Assembly (NCBI GenBank): GCA_002299425.1
Contig: DBNW01000023.1
Span: forward strand, 1 to 33,802
Direction: 5' to 3'
DNA length: 33,802 nucleotides
DNA from: Methylococcaceae bacterium UBA662
Lineage (GTDB): Bacteria > Pseudomonadota > Gammaproteobacteria > Methylococcales > Methylomonadaceae
This document shows positions 16,975 through 24,899 of the stretch, in pieces (position 1 is the first letter of the stretch; every line of letters starts with the position of its first letter). The position numbers and the translations under genes are program-made. The notes below the pieces were generated by a model that did no database searches, was not told the DNA's origin, and worked only from the letters and a program-made list of their open reading frames with translations.

Positions 16975-17850
16975 ATGATTCAAGGCAGTATCGTAGCGTT
17001 AGTGACACCCATGGACGGCTTAGGCGAGGTGGATTTTGACAGCCTGAAAAATCTGGTTCGCTTCCACATTGAGCAGGGCACCGATGCCTTGGTTGCGGTT
17101 GGTACCACGGGTGAGTCGGCGACTTTAAACGACGAAGAGCATTGCCGCGTGATCAAAGCGGTTGTGAACTACGCCGCTGGAGCCATTCCGGTCATTGCCG
17201 GTACCGGTTCCAATTCCACCAAAGAGGCCATCAACCTGACGCATAAAGCCAAACGCTTAGGTGCCGATGCCTGTTTGATTGTCACGCCCTACTACAACAA
17301 GCCCACGCAAGAGGGTTTGTTTCTGCATTACCAAGCCATCAACGATGCCGTCGATATTCCGCAGATTTTGTACAACGTCCCCGGACGCACCGCGTGCGAC
17401 ATGCTGCCTGAAACCATAGGCCGGTTAGCGACACTTAAAAATATCGTGGGTGTCAAGGAAGCCACCGGCGATTTATCAAGACTTACCGCCATTCGCCGCC
17501 TCACCGGTGACCGTTTCGCCATCTACTCAGGCGATGATGCCACCAGTTGCGAGTTCTGTTTGCAGGGCGGTAACGGTTCGGTGACAGTAACGGGCAATGT
17601 GGCACCCAAACTGGTACATGAAATGGTTTGTGCGGCCATCGCCAAACACGAAGAGCGCGCACGCGCCATCGACAAAAAATTATCAGCATTGCATCGGCAT
17701 TTGTTTATTCAAGCTAATCCCATCCCGGTCAAATGGGCTGTTGCGGAAATGGGTTTGATAGGTCAGGGTATTCGTTTACCGTTGACGTGGTTGACCGCAG
17801 ACTGTTTTGGAGGTGTGCGTGATGCGCTGCGCCAAGCCGATGTTTTATGA
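16975..17850 (+). CDS. dapA: 4-hydroxy-tetrahydrodipicolinate synthase
   Basis: Condenses pyruvate with aspartate semialdehyde, the first committed step to diaminopimelate and lysine. The 291-residue TIM-barrel enzyme has the Schiff-base lysine K161 (VGVKEATGD), Y133 and R138 (LYNVPGRTA), the T44-T45 pair (VGTTGES) and Y107 (TPYYNKPTQEG), all at E. coli numbering. I start at ATG 16975, which gives MIQGSIVALVTP; an upstream in-frame start at 16939 does not match the family. The 3' end overlaps bamC by 29 bases. Confidence 0.97.
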   Translation: MIQGSIVALVTPMDGLGEVDFDSLKNLVRFHIEQGTDALVAVGTTGESATLNDEEHCRVIKAVVNYAAGAIPVIAGTGSNSTKEAINLTHKAKRLGADACLIVTPYYNKPTQEGLFLHYQAINDAVDIPQILYNVPGRTACDMLPETIGRLATLKNIVGVKEATGDLSRLTAIRRLTGDRFAIYSGDDATSCEFCLQGGNGSVTVTGNVAPKLVHEMVCAAIAKHEERARAIDKKLSALHRHLFIQANPIPVKWAVAEMGLIGQGIRLPLTWLTADCFGGVRDALRQADVL

Positions 17851-18619
17851 CCGAACAAGCAGGGTTCACCTGGCCGGCAGACTGGCCTGCGTACTGGCAT
17901 TGCTCGTGCTGCCTGCGTGTGGAGTGGTCAAGCAATGGTTTCCTGACAAGGAAAAAGAGTACCAACACACCACGGAAATACCCAGCTTGGTGTTGCCGCC
18001 CGATTTGAAAAACCCACAGGTTTTTACCTTGCCGGCGATGCCGGCGGCCATGCCTGAACCCCCCGTCAGCCCGACCCTGCCCAGTACCGGTGCGCTGAGC
18101 GAGGGTCTAGGTGCTAAGGATAGGGAACCATCGCAAAGCCCAGGCTGGCCAGACAATGCAGACACGGCCAGCGAAGCGGCTGCCGTTGACCGCACCGACC
18201 CTGAAACCGGGCAGGCGGAAAACCAGCCCGTACCGTACCCAGTAGAGGCGATGCAGGGACAAGAGCAGTCCGGTTTGCGTATTAAAGCCCCGTTGCCGAA
18301 TGCGTGGCGGGCAGTAGAAATGGCTTTGGGCAAAAATGCCATCGAAGTGAGCGAGCGGGACGATGCGGCCAGGCAATTGACCGTGTACTACGATCCTGAT
18401 GAACGCACCATCGAAGACAATGGCTTTTGGGACAAAGTGGATTTTCTGTTTTACGGCCTGAAAGGCAAAGAAAAAATCTATGTTTTAAAGATGACCGATA
18501 ACGCACCGTGGTCTGATTTGAAGGTTTTTGATACTGAAAACCAACCGGCAGCGGATGAGGGGGCGGACAAATTGATCGCCGTCATCAAGCAAGCTATCGA
18601 ATCTGATTTTTCCAAGTAA
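17822..18619 (+). CDS. bamC: Outer-membrane assembly lipoprotein BamC, short form
   Basis: Lipoprotein of the BAM complex that inserts outer-membrane beta-barrels. The 265-residue precursor has a lipoprotein signal ending LVLPAC (lipid on Cys33), then the conserved unstructured lasso (KEYQHTTEIPSLVLPPDL) that wraps BamD. A Pro/Ser/Glu-rich linker of about 100 residues follows, then one helix-grip domain (about 155-265: LRIKAPLPNAWRAVEMAL, GFWDKVDFLF, IYVLKMTDN). E. coli BamC has 344 residues and two helix-grip domains, so one is missing here. The ATG at 17822 follows a GGAGG site by eight bases and lies inside the dapA coding region. The dapA-bamC order is conserved in gammaproteobacteria. 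Confidence 0.88.
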   Translation: MRCAKPMFYDRTSRVHLAGRLACVLALLVLPACGVVKQWFPDKEKEYQHTTEIPSLVLPPDLKNPQVFTLPAMPAAMPEPPVSPTLPSTGALSEGLGAKDREPSQSPGWPDNADTASEAAAVDRTDPETGQAENQPVPYPVEAMQGQEQSGLRIKAPLPNAWRAVEMALGKNAIEVSERDDAARQLTVYYDPDERTIEDNGFWDKVDFLFYGLKGKEKIYVLKMTDNAPWSDLKVFDTENQPAADEGADKLIAVIKQAIESDFSK

Positions 18620-18621
18620 GT

Positions 18622-18646
18622 GAAAACATCGGTAGCGTTTTCTTTT
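18622..18646 (+). terminator. Possible weak terminator after bamC
   Basis: GAAAAC and GTTTTC form a six-pair stem with a nine-base loop, followed by TTTT. It begins 2 bases after the bamC stop. The stem is AT-rich and weak; partial read-through into purL is likely. Confidence 0.35.
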
Positions 18647-18709
18647 AAGAGTACACGCCTGGTCTTAGCCAAGGCGGTCGTCATGCCCGCACGGTAAAAC
18701 AACAACACC

Positions 18710-21700
18710 ATGATCAAAATTCCAGGAACCGCCGCCTTCTCCGATTTTCGCATCAACACCCTGATGCGTCGGCTTCAGGCAATAGAACCGGCCATTTCCG
18801 CTGTGTCAGGACAATACCTGTATTTTGTCGATACCGAGGGCGAGCTGTTCGCGCCAGAGCAACAAGTTTTGCAACAATTACTGGAATACCGCCCGCCGGC
18901 ATCCATCCATCAAGGGGCAAGCATAAGCCTTTTGATCACGCCCCGCCCGGGTACTCAAACCCCTTGGTCCAGCAAAGCCACCGAAGTGGCCCTGCGCTGC
19001 GGTCTGTCTGCCATCAAACGGATTGAGCGTTGCATTGCCGTTAAAATAGCGGGCGTGGATACCGTACCCGAAGCACTGCTGGCCTGTTTGCATGACCGCA
19101 TGACCCAAAGCGTGGTAATTGGCGAGGAAGTCCCGGACTTGTTTGTCCGACACCCGCCCCAAGCCCTGAAAACCGTGGCGCTGATCGAACAAGGCCGCGC
19201 TGCACTGGTGCAAGCCAACGCGGATTGGGGTTTGGCACTGTCGGTTGATGAAATCGATTATTTGGCTGCCAGTTTTCACGCTTTAGGCCGTGACCCCAGC
19301 GATGTTGAGCTGATGATGTTCGCGCAGGCCAATTCTGAACATTGCCGCCATAAAATTTTTAATGCCCGTTGGACGATCGACGGTATCGAACACGACCAGA
19401 CCCTGTTCGATATGATCAAACACACCACGGAGCGCAGCCGCCAAGGCATTTTGTCGGCCTACCACGACAATGCTGCCGTGGCTGAGGGCTGTCACGCTCG
19501 GGTGTTTATGCGCCATGCCGACAGCCTGGAATACGGCTATACCGAAGAGGCTGCGCATCTTTTGATGAAAGTGGAAACCCATAATCATCCTACCGCCATT
19601 GCTCCATTTTCGGGTGCTGCTACAGGTTCTGGCGGGGAAATCCGTGATGAGGCAGCAACCGGCCGTGGGGCTGCGACCAAGGCCGGTTTGACCGGGTTTT
19701 CGGTGTCGCATTTAAAAATTCCGGGGCTTTTGCAACCCTGGGAAACCGATTATGGCAAGCCCGAGCGGGTTGCCTCGGCGTTGTCGATTATGTTGGAAGG
19801 ACCGTTGGGTGCGGCGGCTTTCAACAATGAGTTTGGCCGTCCTAATCTGGCCGGTTATTTTCGCAGCTTTGAACAAGCCGTCGCGGACAACGCAAGCGAA
19901 TTTAGAGGCTACCACAAGCCGATTATGATTGCCGGCGGCATGGGCAACATCCGCCCGGCGTTGGTGCAAAAGCAAACCCTGTCGCCGGGTACCTTGATTG
20001 TGGTTCTAGGTGGGCCAGCCCTGTTGATTGGCTTAGGTGGCGGTGCGGCTTCTTCGCAAACATCAGGTGACAGTACTGAAAGTCTAGACTTTGCCTCAGT
20101 GCAGCGGGATAACCCGGAAATGCAGCGGCGGTGCCAGGAAGTTATCAACCGGTGCAATGCCCTTGGTGCAGCCAGTCCGATTGTCTCTATCCACGATGTC
20201 GGTGCCGGTGGCTTGTCCAATGCGGTACCCGAACTCATCCACGACAGCCACTGCGGCGGCCGGTTTGAATTGCGCACGATAAACAGTGCCGATGCCAGTT
20301 TGTCACCGATGCAGCTGTGGTGCAACGAGGCACAGGAACGCTATGTGCTGGCGATTAACCGGCAAGCCTTGCCAGTGTTCACGGCTTTCTGTGAGCGTGA
20401 ACGCTGCCCGTTTGCGGTCATTGGCGAAGCTACAGAGCAAACACATTTGGTTTTAAGCGACGAAAAATTTGGCAACCGGCCAGTGGACATACCGATGTCG
20501 GTGTTATTCGGCAAGCCGCCCAAAATGCACCGTTCTGCCCATCACCAACAGCCTAAGCTCTTAGCCTTCGATCGCAGCGGCGTGGTCTTGGCAGAAGCGA
20601 TCAGGCGGGTTCTGGCTTTTCCGGCCGTGGCCGACAAAAGCTTTTTGATTCATATCGGCGATCGCTCCGTAACCGGTTTGGTGGTGCGCGACCAAATGGT
20701 CGGCCCGTGGCAAGTCCCGGTTTCGGACGTAGCAGTCACCGCCTCCGGTTTTTACGCCCAAACCGGCGAGGCTATGGCAATGGGGGAACGGGCACCTATC
20801 GCCCTGATCAACGCCCCGGCTTCCGGCCGGATGGCGGTTGGGGAAGCTTTGACCAACCTGGCAGCGGCGCGCATTGATACGCTGCATGAGGTAAAACTGT
20901 CCGCCAATTGGATGGCAGCGGCGGGCAGTGCGGGCGAAGATGCGGCCCTGTTCGATACCGTCCAAGCGGTGGCCCTGGAATTGTGTCCGGCTTTAGGGAT
21001 TGCCATCCCGGTTGGCAAGGATTCCTTGTCCATGAAAACGGTTTGGCAAGAGGGCAGTCAACAAAAAACCATGACGGCACCGTTGTCTCTGGTTATCAGT
21101 GCTTTTGCCCCGGTCTTGGACATTCGCAAAACCTTGACGCCACAATTGCAGCCGGCCGAAAACAGCCTGCTGCTGCTAATTGACTTAGGGGCGGGCAAAA
21201 ACCGTCTGGGCGGTTCGGTGCTGACTCAAGTTTATCGGCAGCTCGGCGACTTGTGCCCCGATTTGCAACAACCGGGGTTATTGAAAGCGTTTTTTGAATC
21301 GATACAAACGCTCAATCACCACGGCAAACTGCTCGCCTACCATGACCGCTCCGACGGCGGCCTGCTAGCGACCGTAGCGGAAATGCTGTTTGCCGGCCGG
21401 ATAGGCGTGAGTCTGGATCTGGACAGCTTGGGCGAGGATCTACTCGCTTCATTATTCAATGAAGAACTGGGTGCGGTTCTGCAAATTCTAGCGAGCGATT
21501 ATCAGGAAGTGGCTAGGCTTCTAACCCACAACGGCTTGGTGGATTGTTTCCATACCATCGGCCATACCGTGGCCGAGCAGCAGTTGACTATCCGCCATTC
21601 CGGTGGGCAGGTTTACTGCGCTAGCCGCTCCGAATTGCAGTCGGTATGGTCCCAAACCAGTTACCGGATGCAGGCTCTGCGCGACAACCCTGACTGCGCC

Positions 21701-22573
21701 CAACAACAATACGCCACCATTGACGATGACCGCGACCCCGGACTGCAAGCCTTTTTGACCTTCAACGTCCACGATGACATTGTCGCTCCCTACCTTAACT
21801 TGGGCAGGCCGAAAGTCGCCATTTTGCGTGACCAAGGCATCAATGGCCATGTAGAAATGGCCGCCGCGTTTGATCGGGCCGGGTTCACTGCCGTCGATGT
21901 TCATAGCAGCGACCTTCTGGAAGGCCGGGTGAGCCTTGCTGATTTTAAGGGGTTGGTCGCCTGCGGTGGGTTTTCCTACGGCGACGTGCTAGGGGCTGGC
22001 GGTGCTTGGGCGAAGTCCATCCTGTTTAACGCGCGGATGCGGGACCAGTTCGCGGCATTTTTTCAGCGCGAAGACAGTTTTGCCTTGGGTGTTTGCAACG
22101 GTTGTCAAATGCTTTCGCAGCTAAAAGAATTGATTCCGGGTGCGGCGCATTGGCCTGGTTTTAAGCGCAATCTGTCCGAGCAATTTGAGGCTCGGGTGGT
22201 GTTGGTGGAAGTGCTCGATTCGCCGTCTATTTTTTTGTCGGACATGGTAGGCTCTAGGATTCCCGTGGCAGTCGCTCATGGCGAAGGTCGCGCCGAATTT
22301 GCCGCTGGGCCGCAACCAGCACTGGACGCAAAACTGGTTAGCCTGTGTTATGTCAACCATTACGGCAAAAAAACCAGTGCTTTCCCGGCCAACCCCAACG
22401 GCTCGCTTTATGGCATCACCGGGTTGACCACCCAAGACGGTCGTTTCACGATTATGATGCCGCATCCTGAACGCTGTTTCAGGACTGTACAAAACTCATG
22501 GCACCCTTGTGATTGGGGTGAATACGGACCCTGGATGCGCTTGTTTCGCAATGCCAGGTTTTGGGTGGGGTAA
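18710..22573 (+). CDS. purL: Phosphoribosylformylglycinamidine synthase (FGAM synthetase)
   Basis: Fourth step of purine synthesis: converts FGAR to FGAM with ATP and glutamine. The 1287-residue single-chain (large, gammaproteobacterial) form contains, in order, the PurS-like N-terminal domain, a linker, two ATP-binding halves (first active half with ANSEHCRHK and KVETHNHPTAI; metal and nucleotide loops GAATGSGGEIRD) and a C-terminal class I glutaminase with nucleophile Cys in GVCNGCQML and the His/Glu pair in MPHPERCF. The length agrees with the E. coli enzyme (1295). The ATG has no clear Shine-Dalgarno. There is a 90-base gap to bamC. Confidence 0.97.
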   Translation: MIKIPGTAAFSDFRINTLMRRLQAIEPAISAVSGQYLYFVDTEGELFAPEQQVLQQLLEYRPPASIHQGASISLLITPRPGTQTPWSSKATEVALRCGLSAIKRIERCIAVKIAGVDTVPEALLACLHDRMTQSVVIGEEVPDLFVRHPPQALKTVALIEQGRAALVQANADWGLALSVDEIDYLAASFHALGRDPSDVELMMFAQANSEHCRHKIFNARWTIDGIEHDQTLFDMIKHTTERSRQGILSAYHDNAAVAEGCHARVFMRHADSLEYGYTEEAAHLLMKVETHNHPTAIAPFSGAATGSGGEIRDEAATGRGAATKAGLTGFSVSHLKIPGLLQPWETDYGKPERVASALSIMLEGPLGAAAFNNEFGRPNLAGYFRSFEQAVADNASEFRGYHKPIMIAGGMGNIRPALVQKQTLSPGTLIVVLGGPALLIGLGGGAASSQTSGDSTESLDFASVQRDNPEMQRRCQEVINRCNALGAASPIVSIHDVGAGGLSNAVPELIHDSHCGGRFELRTINSADASLSPMQLWCNEAQERYVLAINRQALPVFTAFCERERCPFAVIGEATEQTHLVLSDEKFGNRPVDIPMSVLFGKPPKMHRSAHHQQPKLLAFDRSGVVLAEAIRRVLAFPAVADKSFLIHIGDRSVTGLVVRDQMVGPWQVPVSDVAVTASGFYAQTGEAMAMGERAPIALINAPASGRMAVGEALTNLAAARIDTLHEVKLSANWMAAAGSAGEDAALFDTVQAVALELCPALGIAIPVGKDSLSMKTVWQEGSQQKTMTAPLSLVISAFAPVLDIRKTLTPQLQPAENSLLLLIDLGAGKNRLGGSVLTQVYRQLGDLCPDLQQPGLLKAFFESIQTLNHHGKLLAYHDRSDGGLLATVAEMLFAGRIGVSLDLDSLGEDLLASLFNEELGAVLQILASDYQEVARLLTHNGLVDCFHTIGHTVAEQQLTIRHSGGQVYCASRSELQSVWSQTSYRMQALRDNPDCAQQQYATIDDDRDPGLQAFLTFNVHDDIVAPYLNLGRPKVAILRDQGINGHVEMAAAFDRAGFTAVDVHSSDLLEGRVSLADFKGLVACGGFSYGDVLGAGGAWAKSILFNARMRDQFAAFFQREDSFALGVCNGCQMLSQLKELIPGAAHWPGFKRNLSEQFEARVVLVEVLDSPSIFLSDMVGSRIPVAVAHGEGRAEFAAGPQPALDAKLVSLCYVNHYGKKTSAFPANPNGSLYGITGLTTQDGRFTIMMPHPERCFRTVQNSWHPCDWGEYGPWMRLFRNARFWVG

Positions 22574-22642
22574 GCCTGTGTGCCGTCAATCCCTGCTAGA
22601 ACGATGGCGGTGGCGCGGCTGTGGGTATGCAGTCGTTACCCC

Positions 22643-22750
22643 GCTCAAAAATTGTCCCGCCGCTCTGTCTGCCATCCTAAAAATCAAGCCACATGGACAC
22701 TAGGCCGATTGATCTAAGAAGCCGGAGAACGGCGGTTTTTGAGCTTTTTT
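22643..22750 (+). promoter_or_regulatory. Long inverted repeat ending in a T-run: terminator or attenuator-like RNA element
   Basis: The left arm GCTCAAAAA (22643-22651), a five-base interruption and CCGCCG (22657-22662) are complementary to the right arm CGGCGGTTTTTGAGC (22730-22744), which is followed at once by TTTTTT. Fifteen pairs with one bulge would enclose about 67 bases. Inside, GCCG-GAGAA-CGGC (22721-22733) forms a small hairpin that competes for the same CGGC, so two exclusive folds are possible. It lies between purL and the membrane protein-ribA pair. No known riboswitch class was recognised. Confidence 0.5.
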
Positions 22751-22810
22751 AGCGCATACACTGACCGCTGCCCCCCGTTTCGGACTTAACCTAACCTTAC
22801 TGGATAGCCG

Positions 22811-23260
22811 ATGAATTTAACCCATTACCCTAAAATTAAAAAAGGTTTGGCGGCAGTCGGCTTGGTTGTTGTTATTTGGTTCCCGGATCTGGTGTGGGAG
22901 CTTTTTGCAGAACTGCTGCATCTGGTAGTGGAGTGGATTTTAGAGCTGTTACACATTCTTTTTGAGGGCTTGGAAACAGGCTTGGATTTTGTGATTGAGC
23001 ATGCCCTTGAAACCGACATGCGATCTACGCAAATTATTGTTTTTTACACCATTATGGCCATGATTGCCGGTTTGGTTTACGGTCTTTTTCGGTGGTTTCG
23101 AGGGAATTATCCGCGCTGGTTTGAGGCTTGCCGGGCGGCTGCACTGTCTTTTCGGGCAACGGTACAGCAGAATTTTCTGCTTATGCCCATGGCTGAAAAA
23201 CTCAGTTGGCTGGCCTTGGTGGTACTGGCCGTAACCGCTCGCCTGTTGCTTGGCTTTTAA
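22811..23260 (+). CDS. Small integral membrane protein of unknown function
   Basis: I do not recognise the family. The 149-residue product has a first hydrophobic segment with acidic and aromatic residues (about 11-32, GLVVVIWFPDLVWELFAELL) that leads into a leucine-rich amphipathic helix (about 35-60). Two clear membrane helices follow, near 74-92 (IIVFYTIMAMIAGLVYGLF) and 130-149 (LSWLALVVLAVTARLLLGF), with a basic cytosol-like loop between them (RWFRGNYPRW). It stands 40 bases before ribA on the same strand and may share its transcript. Nothing in it suggests a riboflavin transporter of a known family. Confidence 0.7.
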   Translation: MNLTHYPKIKKGLAAVGLVVVIWFPDLVWELFAELLHLVVEWILELLHILFEGLETGLDFVIEHALETDMRSTQIIVFYTIMAMIAGLVYGLFRWFRGNYPRWFEACRAAALSFRATVQQNFLLMPMAEKLSWLALVVLAVTARLLLGF

Positions 23261-23300
23261 GTTTTAGTAATGATTACCCGTCTGTGAACACTATATTGAC

Positions 23301-23912
23301 ATGAAGCTATCCGTAGAAAACTTGGTGCAGACCCCGATCCCGACCAAGCATGGCGCGTTTATTTTGCACTATTACCGCAACACTAAAGATTCTAAGGAAC
23401 ACTTGGCTTTGGTTAAAGGTGACGTTGCCGGCCAGAAAAATGTACCCGTGCGTATCCATTCGGAGTGCTTTACCGGCGACGTGTTAGGCTCTAGGCGCTG
23501 CGATTGCGGCGAGCAGTTGGATATGGCCATGCACCTGATTAACGAAGCGGGTATTGGGGTGTTGGTTTATTTGCGCCAGGAGGGCCGGGGCATCGGCTTG
23601 CTGAAAAAATTGCAGGCGTATAATTTGCAGGATCAAGGCTTAGACACAGTGGATGCCAACCTGCATTTAGGGCATCTTCCCGACGAACGGGACTACGGTA
23701 TCGCCGCGTTGATTTTGCAAGACTTGCAGGTGCAATCCATCCGCCTTATCACCAACAACCCCACCAAAATTGAAGGGCTGCAAAAGTTGGGCATCGAAGT
23801 TTTAGGCCGTATGTCCGCTGAAGTCCCGGCCCACGATGAAAACGCCCATTACCTTAGAACCAAGGCTGAAAAAATGGCCCATTGGTTACCTGGCGGTAAA
23901 GCAATCGATTGA
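23301..23912 (+). CDS. ribA: GTP cyclohydrolase II
   Basis: First committed step of riboflavin synthesis: opens the imidazole ring of GTP to give 2,5-diamino-6-ribosylamino-pyrimidinone phosphate. The 203-residue stand-alone enzyme (no fused RibB) has the zinc cysteines C56, C67 and C69 (HSECFTGDVLGSRRCDCGEQL region), the active-site LRQEGRGIGL (91-100) and the C-terminal LITNNPTKIEGL. The length is that of E. coli RibA. No clear ribosome site precedes the ATG at 23301; the spacing to the upstream membrane protein is 40 bases. A ten-base palindrome (GGCTTAAGCC) lies directly after the stop codon. Confidence 0.96.
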   Translation: MKLSVENLVQTPIPTKHGAFILHYYRNTKDSKEHLALVKGDVAGQKNVPVRIHSECFTGDVLGSRRCDCGEQLDMAMHLINEAGIGVLVYLRQEGRGIGLLKKLQAYNLQDQGLDTVDANLHLGHLPDERDYGIAALILQDLQVQSIRLITNNPTKIEGLQKLGIEVLGRMSAEVPAHDENAHYLRTKAEKMAHWLPGGKAID

Positions 23913-24046
23913 GGCTTAAGCCCATCGCGCCTTTAAAATTAGGCACGAAGCGCGCTTTGCTGGTCAGTGCGTGCGTTCAAGACGGCAGGGCATCGGCTTA
24001 ACAACCCCATGATTTTTTGAACCCTAAAATATCTGAGGAAACGGCC

Positions 24047-24826
24047 GTGAAACAATGTACCGCTTATTGCCTAGCACAGAGTTTTGATATCGCCGGCTTG
24101 TCCAAGCACCTGTCGGATTCCAGCTTGATACGGATCATCAAGGGCGCGTTAATGGTCGAAGACCAGGATGCCTGGTCGGTAATTTTTTCTTACGGTTCGG
24201 TTGTGCACTGGCAGGTCAGTAGCGAAGAACAATCCCGTTTGGATAAATTATTGTTGGCCTATGCCGAAAACCCCTTGCCAGCGGTCGAGGAAGATCACTT
24301 TACCTTTGCCTTAAACTGCGTTACCACCCGCATCGTCGAGGATCATATCGAGGTCGAATCTTCGGACCCCATTCTGATGTTCTCGCTTTCCCAAGGCATG
24401 GCTCAGTCCATTAAGCTGGCCTCTTTTGAGACCCAAGCTCTGGCCACCATCAACAACACCCGCTACATCCCTAAATCACTGGCCGAAAACGGTGAAATTA
24501 AGCTAAACCGCGAGCAAATCGCGAAAATCCGCGGCCAATTGTTCCTCACTAAAAGCGACATCATCCTCAACTACGACCTGCTCGACACCCCTGAATTCTT
24601 CTGGGAATACCCAGAATACGAAAGGTATTACAACATTACCGCCAAATACCTGGAAATTACCCCGCGTACCCAAGTGTTATCAAAAAAACTAGAAACCATT
24701 CATGAGCTGTTTGAAATGCTTGCCGACGAACAAAAGCACCGCCACTCGACCATTCTTGAGTGGATTATTATCGGGCTTATTGCCTTTGAGATTGTCATGA
24801 CCATCGTCGATAAACTGGTGGTTTAG
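24047..24826 (+). CDS. RMD1/DUF155 family protein
   Basis: Member of the family that includes yeast Rmd1/Rmd8 and human mitochondrial RMND1, which is needed for mitochondrial translation; the role in bacteria is unknown. The 259-residue product has the family's alpha/beta body (ALMVEDQDAWSVIFSYGSVVHW, the LSQGMAQSIKL segment, TPEFFWEYPEYERYY) and a single C-terminal membrane helix after a basic HRHS stretch (ILEWIIIGLIAFEIVMTI), so it is probably tail-anchored. I chose GTG at 24047, six bases after a GAGGAA site; an in-frame TTG at 24017 would add ten residues. It reads with ribA but 134 bases away, and converges on fhcA. Confidence 0.85.
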   Translation: MKQCTAYCLAQSFDIAGLSKHLSDSSLIRIIKGALMVEDQDAWSVIFSYGSVVHWQVSSEEQSRLDKLLLAYAENPLPAVEEDHFTFALNCVTTRIVEDHIEVESSDPILMFSLSQGMAQSIKLASFETQALATINNTRYIPKSLAENGEIKLNREQIAKIRGQLFLTKSDIILNYDLLDTPEFFWEYPEYERYYNITAKYLEITPRTQVLSKKLETIHELFEMLADEQKHRHSTILEWIIIGLIAFEIVMTIVDKLVV

Positions 24827-24835
24827 AGGGCTTAG

Positions 24836-24852
24836 CCGTTAGCCGCTAACGG
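24836..24852. terminator. Hairpin between convergent RMD1-family gene and fhcA
   Basis: CCGTTAG-CCG-CTAACGG is a perfect seven-pair stem with a three-base loop, 10 bases after one stop codon and 48 bases before the other. There is no T-run, so it may serve as a shared 3'-end structure. Confidence 0.45.
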
Positions 24853-24899
24853 ACCGGCAAGGGTGTGGGGGATAATTTCATTGATTTAGACAATCCCGA

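Noticed and set aside
22509..22703. 64-codon open frame after purL
   Set aside because: Mostly inside purL in another frame, with no ribosome site and no family resemblance.
22574..22810. FMN riboswitch upstream of ribA
   Set aside because: The conserved RFN-element segments (AGGGGCAGGGTGAAA-like and the matching GATTC/GGTGAAA parts) are not there.
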